This document shows, piece by piece, positions 1-5,773 of a stretch of DNA of 6,241 nucleotides (the first letter of the stretch is position 1; each line of letters begins with the position of its first letter). Location: the NCBI GenBank assembly GCA_002314805.1, contig DCHJ01000096.1:5010-11250 (forward strand). The letters are read 5' to 3'. The notes below the pieces were generated by a model. That model worked only from the letters and a program-made list of their open reading frames with translations. It was not told the origin of the DNA and did not search any database. Source of the stretch: Lachnospiraceae bacterium UBA1755. Lineage in GTDB: Bacteria; Bacillota; Clostridia; Lachnospirales; Lachnospiraceae. Made by a program: the position numbers and the translations under genes.

Positions 1-45
1 CACGATGCCTGCATGCCGATGCGCCACGCTTCGTACGCGTCATAT

Positions 46-1140
46 CTAATTTGCATTGCTTGCCGCGATCTTCACCTTAGCCCAGAGGTCCGCCATGATA
101 CGGCGCGTATCCGCATCAAATTCAAACACCTCATCATTAGGGTTATCTGCCCTTGGTATATAGCTCTTTATGCCTGAATACTCACCGCCCTGACCGGTCA
201 GATCTTCGACCACATCCCGGTTGGGAGATGTGTACCCTACCGTAAGTGAATTATCAAGAGCCTCATCATACTGACTTATGAAGTTGATGTATTCATACGC
301 CAGATCCACATTTTCCGCATTGGCAGGGATTACCATGGCATCACACCAGAGATTGGTGCCTTCCTCCGGGAGATAAAAGCCCATCCCCTCATTCTCTACC
401 TGAATATAGTTGGCATCGCCTGAATATACTATGCCCAGTGCCTTGCGCCCCTGAGCCATAGCGTCAATGATCTCATCCGTTACGATCTCAGGTTCCTGAT
501 TCTCAACCACCCTGATAAGCCAGTCATAGGCCTCTCTCAGTTCTCCCTCATCCTTGGTATTCATCGAGTATCCCAGCGCCTTGAGGGCTACCATAAACAT
601 ATCTCTTTCAGAATCATAGAGATACATATCCCCCTTGTATTTTGGATCAAGGAAAATATTCCAGCCCTCTCTCTCCAGATCCTCTTCGCTGACCTTGTCC
701 TTATCATATGCGATACCTACCGTCCCCCAGAAATACGGCACGGAATATTCATTCTGCGGATCATAGCCAAGTCCCAGACACTCGTCCGTGAGCAGATCCC
801 AGCAGGTGATACGGGACTTGTCGAGCGGCTGTATCAGCCCCTCCTGTCTGAGCCTCTCGATCATATAATCGCTGGGGATGAGCAGATCGTACATATCTCC
901 GTTGGCGACCTTGATATACATCTGCTCGTTGGATTCAAATTCATCCTGTATCACCTTGCAGCCGGTCTGGTATTCAAAATCATCCAGTACCCATTCACCC
1001 GTATATTCACCGGTATTGTAGATGTACAGTGTCCTTCCTGCATACGGTCCGTCCTTCCTGCCTCCGCAGCCGCCAAGACAGCACAGCGCAATTGCCGCTG
1101 CCAGTATGCATACCGTAAATTTCTTAATTGTCATTCTCAT
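46..1140 (-). CDS. potD: Spermidine/putrescine ABC transporter substrate-binding lipoprotein PotD
   Basis: This is the extracellular polyamine-binding component that delivers substrate to the PotBC permease. The first 25 residues form a lipoprotein signal: KK at 6-7, a hydrophobic core, and lipobox LGGC with Cys25 as the predicted lipidated residue. The mature part follows PotD order: a YNTGEY first-strand motif (41-46), ESNEQMYIK (69-77), IPSDYMIERL (88-97), VPYFWGT (134-140), then LWCDAMVIPANAENVDLAYEYINF-like sequence around 264-287. Its 364 residues compare with about 348 in E. coli PotD. It is the last gene of the trio and its start overlaps the potC end by 17 bases, suggesting translational coupling. 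GGAAG at 1145-1149 supports the ATG at 1140, although Met3 is also possible. Against recalled E. coli binding residues, Trp255 and Asp257 are kept (Trp265, Asp267) but Trp34, Asp168 and Trp229 look replaced by Thr43, Ser177 and Tyr239, so the preferred polyamine is uncertain. Confidence 0.95.
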   Translation of the reverse strand: MRMTIKKFTVCILAAAIALCCLGGCGGRKDGPYAGRTLYIYNTGEYTGEWVLDDFEYQTGCKVIQDEFESNEQMYIKVANGDMYDLLIPSDYMIERLRQEGLIQPLDKSRITCWDLLTDECLGLGYDPQNEYSVPYFWGTVGIAYDKDKVSEEDLEREGWNIFLDPKYKGDMYLYDSERDMFMVALKALGYSMNTKDEGELREAYDWLIRVVENQEPEIVTDEIIDAMAQGRKALGIVYSGDANYIQVENEGMGFYLPEEGTNLWCDAMVIPANAENVDLAYEYINFISQYDEALDNSLTVGYTSPNRDVVEDLTGQGGEYSGIKSYIPRADNPNDEVFEFDADTRRIMADLWAKVKIAASNAN

Positions 1141-1960
1141 TTTTCTTCCGTGTCTTCTCTATGATGATTGGCACCACGTTCACCAGTATCAGTATCAGAG
1201 TAATAGTTGCGATGATAAGTGTTGATATTGCATTGATGATGGGATTGACCCGCTTGCTCATCGTGTAAACGGAAATACTCAGGTTCTTGATCCCTCTTCC
1301 GGTTACGAAGTATGAGATGATGAAATCATCAAAGCTCATGGTAAAGGCTATGAGTGCTCCGCTGAAGATACCCGGAGCTATTTGCGGCACGATGACTTTT
1401 ATGAGTGCCTGCCAGGGTGTGCAGCCCAGATCCATGGCGGCGTCTGCCATGTTGGGATCAAGCGAGCGGATCTTAGGCATCACAGAAAGCATCACATAGG
1501 GAATACAGAATGCTATATGTGCCAGTATCATGGTCCCCAGTCCTCTCTCTATCCCCAGTGTGAGGAACAGAAGCATGAGTCCGATAGCCGTTACGATCTC
1601 CGGATTCATGATCGGAAAATCATTGACGTATGTGACCAGATCCCGGATCACTTTTTTTGACTTGGAGAGTCCCAGCGCAGTGATCGTCCCGACTATCGTT
1701 GAGACCGCCGTGGCTATGACTGCCACCAGTATGGTGGTATATACCGAATCCATCATCCTGGATGAACGGAAAAGCTTCTCATACCATATGGTGGAAAAGC
1801 CGGTAAATGCAGTAAGTGATTTGCTGTCGTTAAAGCTGAACAGGATGACGAATACGATAGGCATATAGAAAAAGATGATCATGAGTATCAGGAGCAGCCT
1901 GCCTATCGGGCGCTTCTTCCTGCTGAGCTTATTGTGGTCTTTGTATTTCTTGCCCATCAT
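1124..1960 (-). CDS. potC: Spermidine/putrescine ABC transporter permease PotC
   Basis: This is the second membrane subunit of the polyamine importer, pairing with PotB to form the translocation channel. It is 278 residues long, normal for the family. A basic N-terminus is followed by about six hydrophobic segments (roughly 20-42, 71-98, 118-136, 141-163, 198-222, 244-266). The cytoplasmic EAA loop that docks onto the ATPase is clear at about 174-198 (DAAMDLGCTPWQALIKVIVP, then PGIFSG). NDFPIMNPEIVTA (113-125) and SFDDFIISYFVTG (209-221) are typical PotC stretches. The start overlaps the potB stop as ATGA (1957-1960). The first of two adjacent ATG codons is preferred because GAGGTG lies seven bases upstream of it. 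The last codons overlap the potD start. Nothing is missing or broken. Confidence 0.95.
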   Translation of the reverse strand: MMGKKYKDHNKLSRKKRPIGRLLLILMIIFFYMPIVFVILFSFNDSKSLTAFTGFSTIWYEKLFRSSRMMDSVYTTILVAVIATAVSTIVGTITALGLSKSKKVIRDLVTYVNDFPIMNPEIVTAIGLMLLFLTLGIERGLGTMILAHIAFCIPYVMLSVMPKIRSLDPNMADAAMDLGCTPWQALIKVIVPQIAPGIFSGALIAFTMSFDDFIISYFVTGRGIKNLSISVYTMSKRVNPIINAISTLIIATITLILILVNVVPIIIEKTRKKNENDN

Positions 1961-2820
1961 AATGCAGCACCTCGCCTTCTGCGGTCATCTTCCTCTACTG
2001 TTGAATTGCGTCTCTCAATAGCCCTGACCACATACATAAATGCCATCATTATTACTGCCATGATGATACTGATCGCAGAACCGAAATTCCACTCGCCTAC
2101 TGTAATGAACTGGTTCTCTATTACATTTCCTATAAGGTAATACTGTCCGCCGCCCAGCATCTTTGGGATGAAGAATGAGCTTACTGCCGGCAGGAATACC
2201 AGTGCTATTCCGTTTACTACTCCCGGCAGTGAGAGCGGGAGTGTAACCTTAAGGAAGCACTGCGTCCTGTTGGCTCCCAGATCTGCCGCTGCCTGGATGA
2301 GACTGTGATCCATCTTGCTTAAGGATGCGTTGATCTGCAGGATCATAAACGGGATAAAGTTGTAGACCATGCCGAGGATCACCGCCCCCTCCGTATAGAG
2401 AAGCTTTACATCCTTCAAACCCGCAAATCCCAGGATAGTGGAAAACAGGCCGCCGTCTGAAAGGAGACCGATCCATGCGTAGGTACGTACCAGCATATTG
2501 ATCCATGTAGGTATCGTGATGATGAGTATGAGCAGGTTCTGGACGCGGTCATCTGAGCCTGCGATATAGTATGCCACAGGATATCCGATGATGATACAGA
2601 TGATAGTAGTCTTTAGTGCTATGCCGAGGGATCGCCACAGGATCAGAAGGAAATCCGGATCTGTGAAGAACTTGCCAAAGGGCTTTAGAGTAAGGCGAAA
2701 GCTCACTATGCCGTTGCCGGAATCGGTTATTGCATAGAAGAGTATGAGCAGCATCGGGAGCAGGATCATTATTCCTGCCCAGATGATATATGGAGTTGCC
2801 AGTTGATTTATCTTCTTCAT
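1957..2820 (-). CDS. potB: Spermidine/putrescine ABC transporter permease PotB
   Basis: This is the first membrane subunit of the polyamine importer. It has 287 residues with an N-terminal membrane segment (about 8-31) and further hydrophobic segments near 62-86, 94-120, 143-163, 199-222 and 246-266. The family hallmark NMLVRTYAWIGLL is at 108-120, and the EAA docking loop is at about 177-200 (AAADLGANRTQCFLKVTLPL, then PG). The C-terminus is strongly charged (EEDDRRRR, 277-284). The ATG at 2818-2820 is the only start available, because an in-frame TGA lies just upstream (2827-2829). The sequence before it (ACTGACTAAAG) has no good Shine-Dalgarno match. It overlaps potC by four bases but sits 306 bases after potA, which is long for a pot operon. 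Confidence 0.95.
   Translation of the reverse strand: MKKINQLATPYIIWAGIMILLPMLLILFYAITDSGNGIVSFRLTLKPFGKFFTDPDFLLILWRSLGIALKTTIICIIIGYPVAYYIAGSDDRVQNLLILIITIPTWINMLVRTYAWIGLLSDGGLFSTILGFAGLKDVKLLYTEGAVILGMVYNFIPFMILQINASLSKMDHSLIQAAADLGANRTQCFLKVTLPLSLPGVVNGIALVFLPAVSSFFIPKMLGGGQYYLIGNVIENQFITVGEWNFGSAISIIMAVIMMAFMYVVRAIERRNSTVEEDDRRRRGAAL
1968..1973 (-). promoter_or_regulatory. Ribosome binding site of potC
   Basis: GAGGTG on the minus strand ends seven bases before the first ATG of potC and lies inside the last codons of potB. It favours the outer of the two consecutive ATG codons and suggests that potC is translated by ribosomes finishing potB. Confidence 0.7.
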
Positions 2821-3126
2821 CTTTAGTCAGTTTTACCGGTTACAGAGGGTACTCATGTACCGGATACCGAATCAGTCTCTTCCGTGCCGGATACCAGGTC
2901 TGAGGACCGGTTCTCCGTACGAAATCAACGTTGACGTGTTACGTGCCCGCTGCGGCATATCGGAAGCCGTCTGTGCACGGGCAGCACTCACCTGCGCATC
3001 CGTCGGGATACTCACGCGGCGGCTTTACCTCCCCGGGCAATTCCGGAACAGGCAGTCCCGCTGCAGGTCCCGGCCCCTTCTGAGACGTTTCAGAAGCTTA
3101 ACGGGCTCTGCCTTTGTGCTGTCCTG
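2821..3126. other. 306-base non-coding gap between potA and potB, with weak stem-loops
   Basis: No convincing gene is present. The nonamer CCGGATACC occurs twice, at 2860-2868 and 2887-2895. A near-palindrome, GAGGACCGGTTCTC, is at 2902-2915. A two-tier stem is possible, with outer arms 2944-2949/2978-2983 (TGCCCG/CGGGCA) and inner arms 2953-2956/2966-2969. A seven-base-pair hairpin lies at 3077-3096. None is followed by a T-run on the minus strand, so none looks like an intrinsic terminator. A 92-codon open frame on the plus strand (2855-3133) resembles no protein I know. The gap could be a potB leader, a site of RNA processing, or decayed sequence. Confidence 0.6.
3077..3096 (-). other. Perfect 7-bp stem-loop 30 bases downstream of the potA stop
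   Basis: CTTCTGA (3077-3083) and TCAGAAG (3090-3096) are exact inverted repeats around a six-base loop. On the transcribed strand the hairpin is followed by GGGGCC rather than a U-run, so it is not a standard Rho-independent terminator. It could protect the 3' end of a processed potA message, but a chance stem of this size is possible. Confidence 0.4.
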
Positions 3127-4701
3127 TCACTGACGTTTCATTACATGTATGTCCTCAGGTCCGAACTTGATGCCGACCTCGCTGCCTTCCTCCACAAAGT
3201 CTGTGGTCCTTACCTTGAGCTCCCGGCCTTCTGTTGAGAATGTCACCTTGTATGTACCCACCCCGATCTTTTCCGGGTCAAAGCCGTAGTTAACATATAC
3301 CTCCACGGCCTCATCCTCATTTGCGATCTTCCACCCCTGTGCAGACGCCCAGGTCTTAAGGTCTGTATCCAGTGCCAGAGATTCCTTTATCTCATCCACT
3401 GTGGTAAAGAAGTCAAAGGCCATTACAGCCTCGCCCTTCTTTTCGTTCTTAACTACCTTGTTATTCTTGACATATATTGTCTTGGTAATCGATGTGCCGC
3501 CGGAAGTTGAGAAGGTCACGGGGTACTCTCCTTCTTCCGCTGCCACGTCGTATTCGATCTTATTTATTGATATGAAATCTCCCGACTCTGTCTCCCATGC
3601 CTGCGCATCCGCAAGTGCAGTGACTTCCTTGTCATCAAGCTTTTCTACATCTTCAATATCCACAAAGAAATCATTTGCCGATATTTTCTCCCTGCCGTCC
3701 TCTGATGCCGCTTCGTTGTTTTTTATGACTCTCATCTTGACTGTAACGGACGTACCCGGTACTGTCTCAACCATGACCTCGTACTGCTGTCCCTTAAAGA
3801 GCACGCTCTCCACAACACCTGTCAGCACACCGTCTTCCACCGGCACGATATCAAGATCCTCGGGTCTGAGCACCACCTCGACAGGCTCATCGGCCTCAAA
3901 GCCTCCGTCAACGCATTCAAACAGATGCTCATCAAAAAATACTTTTTTATCCTCAGGCATCCTGCCGGGGATGATATTGCTCTCACCGATAAAGTCTGCC
4001 ACAAAATGGTTGACCGGCTCGTTATATATATCCTGCGGCGTACCTGTCTGCTGGATAAGTCCCTTGTTCATTACCACGATCTTGTCGCTCATGGTAAGAG
4101 CCTCCTCCTGATCGTGAGTAACGTAGATAAAGGTGATGCCGACCTCCTGCTGTATACGCTTTAGCTCGTACTGCATCTCCTTTCTCAGCTTCAGATCCAG
4201 AGCCCCCAGCGGCTCGTCAAGGAGCAGCACCTTGGGCTCATTGACCAGGGCCCTCGCTATGGCAACTCTCTGCTGCTGACCGCCGCTCATGAGAGTGACA
4301 TTCTTTTTCTCATAGCCCTCAAGACCGATGAGCTTAAGCATCTTCATGACCTTCTGCTCGATGACGTCCTTACTCATCTTCTTGAGCTTGAGTCCGAAGG
4401 CAATATTGTCATAGACATTCATATGCGGAAAAAGCGCATATTTCTGGAATACCGTATTAAGCTCCCTTTTATACGGCGGCAGATCCTTAATATCCTCACC
4501 GTCAAAGATCACGTGCCCCTCCGTAGGTTCCAGAAAACCGCCCAGGATCCTTAACAGAGTAGTCTTGCCACATCCGGACGGTCCCAGCAGCGTGACAAAC
4601 TCATTTTCCTCGATATCAAGACTGATGTTCTTCAGTACTACCTGATCCGAGAAGCTCATAACAATGTTCTTGAACTGAATCAACGGGGTCTTTTCCTGCA
4701 T
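3127..4701 (-). CDS. potA: Spermidine/putrescine ABC transporter ATP-binding protein PotA, enlarged form
   Basis: This is the cytoplasmic ATPase that powers polyamine uptake through PotBC. All nucleotide-binding motifs are intact: Walker A GPSGCGKT (40-47), Q-loop Gln86, signature MSGGQ (138-142), Walker B LLLDEP (159-164), D-loop GALD (166-169) and the switch histidine His196 in FIYVTHDQEEA. The TOBE region begins near 273 (VVLRPEDLDIV) and resumes at about 496-524 (FGPEDIHVMKRQ). Between these, residues about 319-495 are extra, which explains the 524-residue length against about 350-380 for usual PotA. The insert is two diverged copies of an 85-90-residue module. The ATG is supported by AAGGAG six bases upstream. 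No frameshift is seen, so the gene should be functional. The ATPase assignment is firm; the role of the insert is unknown. PotA is preferred over other TOBE-type import ATPases because of potBCD downstream. Confidence 0.95.
   Translation of the reverse strand: MQEKTPLIQFKNIVMSFSDQVVLKNISLDIEENEFVTLLGPSGCGKTTLLRILGGFLEPTEGHVIFDGEDIKDLPPYKRELNTVFQKYALFPHMNVYDNIAFGLKLKKMSKDVIEQKVMKMLKLIGLEGYEKKNVTLMSGGQQQRVAIARALVNEPKVLLLDEPLGALDLKLRKEMQYELKRIQQEVGITFIYVTHDQEEALTMSDKIVVMNKGLIQQTGTPQDIYNEPVNHFVADFIGESNIIPGRMPEDKKVFFDEHLFECVDGGFEADEPVEVVLRPEDLDIVPVEDGVLTGVVESVLFKGQQYEVMVETVPGTSVTVKMRVIKNNEAASEDGREKISANDFFVDIEDVEKLDDKEVTALADAQAWETESGDFISINKIEYDVAAEEGEYPVTFSTSGGTSITKTIYVKNNKVVKNEKKGEAVMAFDFFTTVDEIKESLALDTDLKTWASAQGWKIANEDEAVEVYVNYGFDPEKIGVGTYKVTFSTEGRELKVRTTDFVEEGSEVGIKFGPEDIHVMKRQ
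3217..3489 (-). repeat. Second copy of the duplicated module inserted in the PotA TOBE region
   Basis: This covers about PotA residues 405-495. It carries, in order, VKNN (411-414), FDFF (429-432), WASAQGW (451-457) and GTYKVTFSTEGR (482-493). The same landmarks occur in the same order in the preceding copy 85-91 residues earlier. The G-x-Y-x-V-T-F-S ending recalls beta-sandwich repeats of Gram-positive surface proteins. That resemblance is by memory only. Confidence 0.75.
3490..3747 (-). repeat. First copy of the duplicated module inserted in the PotA TOBE region
   Basis: This covers about PotA residues 319-404. Landmarks are VIKNN (325-329), ANDFF (342-346), ADAQAW (364-369) and GEYPVTFSTSGG (391-402). 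It aligns with the second copy over its length with small gaps. The two copies differ clearly at protein and DNA level, so the duplication is not recent. Confidence 0.75.
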
Positions 4702-4707
4702 CTCGTA

Positions 4708-4713
4708 CTCCTT
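4708..4713 (-). promoter_or_regulatory. Ribosome binding site of potA
   Basis: AAGGAG on the minus strand lies six bases before the ATG at 4701. It is a near-ideal site, fixes the potA start, and contrasts with the poor site before potB. Confidence 0.8.
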
Positions 4714-4739
4714 TATTAACTGCGGGTGTGAATGTCCGG

Positions 4740-4892
4740 GCCTGCTTCCGCATACATATGACTGCCGCCGGCCTCACTCAGCTGCTGTGTGAGACCTGCA
4801 GCCTGCGGCTGCGCATATATGGCTGCCGCCGCTCTTGCGCCGTGTTCATGCCATTGATACGGTCTGCTCCTGCACACATATGGCTGCTGCGG
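4740..4892. repeat. Three diverged 31-bp direct repeats at an exact 61-bp period upstream of potA
   Basis: Copies are at 4740-4770, 4801-4831 and 4862-4892, separated by two unrelated 30-base spacers. Each pair matches at 24 of 31 positions by hand alignment. The left part reads GYCTGCNNCYGC and the core reads AYATATGRCTGCYGC; two copies contain CATATG and the third CATATATG. A period of 61 is not a multiple of three, so the repeats shift reading frame and are not a coding repeat. The array fills most of the gap between the LUD gene and potA, with its nearest copy 38 bases before the potA ATG. It could be a set of protein-binding sites or RNA elements for potA, or the remnant of a tandem duplication. 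Confidence 0.7.
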
Positions 4893-4926
4893 ATGTCAGA
4901 CCTGCACCTGAAGCCGACCTGTGAAT

Positions 4927-5532
4927 TTACAGCCCCAGCTCCTCATCAATAAATACTATTGTTGTGCTCATACCCTTCATGGGTCTGTCATAGATAACAG
5001 TTGCGTTGCAGATAGATGCAGCGCCCTTTGTCTTCTTACAGCCAAAGCAGGTATCTGCGCCTGATGCACAGGGTGTATCACAGTTAAGTCTCTTTGCGTT
5101 AAGCGGGGCTGCGATGTTCTGTGCCCGGTCAAGTGCCTCATGAAGCGTAGGTACGATCTTGTTTCGTCCGACGATGAAATATACTCTCTTTGGTCCGAAA
5201 AGCGATGCGCTCACTCTGTTGCCGGTACCGTCGATATTGACCATCTCACCCGTTTCTGCCACACCGTTGGCGCTGAGTATGTACACCTCAGCCCTTGCAG
5301 CCTGCTCCATCACCTCAGGACCGGTTGTCCTTGAATGCCTGTAGGTGGTATTGCCCGCCTCCTGCAGCCTTGCACAAAGATCCATGACCCTGGTGGTCTC
5401 GCTTCCGCCGAATCCTACCGTCGTATTCCTGATCTCCTGCGTCACGAATTCTGCGGCTTCTTCCTTCGTATCAAAGAAAAATACCCTGTAGCCTCTTGTC
5501 TCAAAATTTTCCCGAAGTAATTCCCTGTTCAT
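4927..5532 (-). CDS. LUD-domain (DUF162) protein, LutC/YkgG-like lactate utilization protein
   Basis: This is a single-domain member of the LUD family, to which LutC and LutB of the L-lactate oxidation complex belong; the reaction of this stand-alone form is not established. Family landmarks are VGFGGSETTR (39-48), YILSANGVAETGEMVNIDGT (84-103), GNRV (104-107) and FGPKRVYFIVGRNKIV (112-127). A cysteine-rich stretch near the C-terminus has Cys151, Cys155, Cys162, Cys165 and Cys175. This arrangement could hold a metal or Fe-S cluster, and I recall similar cysteines in clostridial relatives. The length of 201 residues fits the family. The ATG is supported by GGGAGG five bases upstream. No lutA or lutB partner is visible, and it is separated by more than 200 bases from both neighbours, so it is probably an independent unit. 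A cytoplasmic location is likely, as no signal or membrane segment is seen. Confidence 0.88.
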   Translation of the reverse strand: MNRELLRENFETRGYRVFFFDTKEEAAEFVTQEIRNTTVGFGGSETTRVMDLCARLQEAGNTTYRHSRTTGPEVMEQAARAEVYILSANGVAETGEMVNIDGTGNRVSASLFGPKRVYFIVGRNKIVPTLHEALDRAQNIAAPLNAKRLNCDTPCASGADTCFGCKKTKGAASICNATVIYDRPMKGMSTTIVFIDEELGL

Positions 5533-5537
5533 ATTTA

Positions 5538-5543
5538 CCTCCC
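5538..5543 (-). promoter_or_regulatory. Ribosome binding site of the LUD gene
   Basis: GGGAGG on the minus strand lies five bases (TAAAT) before the ATG at 5532 and settles the start of the LUD gene. Confidence 0.8.
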
Positions 5544-5615
5544 TGAAAATGCACTGCCCTTACTTTTCTGATTCAATCATTTTACACCGCGGTGGCTGCC
5601 TGCTGCGCCTGCGCT

Positions 5616-5656
5616 GTGTCCAGACGGCTTTCCGCTTTTGTCTGCCTGACGGACAC
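5616..5656 (-). other. Compound inverted repeat in the phosphorylase-LUD gap
   Basis: Outer arms GTGTCC (5616-5621) and GGACAC (5651-5656) pair exactly. Immediately inside, AGAC (5622-5625) pairs with GTCT (5640-5643), leaving a seven-base bulge on one side and a 14-base loop. The transcript could fold this way. No function can be assigned. Confidence 0.35.
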
Positions 5657-5677
5657 CGGCTATACCTCACTGCGTTT

Positions 5678-5701
5678 TGACGGCTCACACTGCTGCCGTC
5701 A
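5678..5701 (-). other. Perfect 7-bp GC-rich stem-loop downstream of the phosphorylase gene
   Basis: TGACGGC (5678-5684) and GCCGTCA (5695-5701) are exact inverted repeats around a ten-base loop, 72 bases after the phosphorylase stop. On the minus strand the stem is followed by AAA rather than a U-run, so it is not a canonical terminator. It could stabilise or bound the phosphorylase message. Confidence 0.4.
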
Positions 5702-5773
5702 GTATCTGCTTTAGCCTCTGCCCGATGCTGTCTCTGAGCTTACACTGCGACCTGCGATCGCGGCTTTTATCGG

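Larger units (their letters stand above)
5533..5773. other. 241-base gap between the phosphorylase and LUD genes
   Basis: No gene is recognised. The gap holds the LUD ribosome binding site, a perfect palindrome CACCGCGGTG (5585-5594), the palindrome GCGATCGC (5754-5761), and two larger inverted repeats listed separately. TAAAAT occurs on the minus strand beside the CACCGCGGTG palindrome and could be a -10 box, but no matching -35 is seen, so a promoter is not claimed. There is no hairpin with a U-run to end the phosphorylase transcript. Confidence 0.5.

Noticed and set aside
1..45. Terminator or gene downstream of potD
   Set aside because: Only very short inverted repeats (for example ACGC/GCGT) and no T-run are seen. 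Too little sequence is available to call anything.
3077..3096. Intrinsic terminator after potA
   Set aside because: The stem is real, but the transcribed strand continues with GGGGCC instead of a U-run. The same objection applies to the stem at 5678-5701.
2855..3133. 92-codon plus-strand open frame with GAGGG five bases before its ATG
   Set aside because: The product is rich in Arg, Ser and Cys without recognisable motifs, runs against all neighbours, and overlaps the potA end. It is most likely a chance frame in G+C-rich DNA, though expression data could overturn this.
3401..4111. 236-codon open frame antisense to potA
   Set aside because: Its low-complexity Ser/Thr-rich product is what the complement of a Glu/Asp/Val-rich coding strand produces. 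potA itself is strongly supported by intact motifs.
4740..4892. CRISPR array (31-base repeats, 30-base spacers)
   Set aside because: The geometry fits by coincidence, but there are only three copies, each pair differs at 7 of 31 positions, no cas gene is visible, and the array sits snugly in a promoter-length gap. True CRISPR repeats are nearly identical.
4728..4952. 74-codon plus-strand open frame across the repeat array
   Set aside because: The 61-bp period shifts frame between copies, no family is recognised, and the frame runs into the antisense of the LUD gene.
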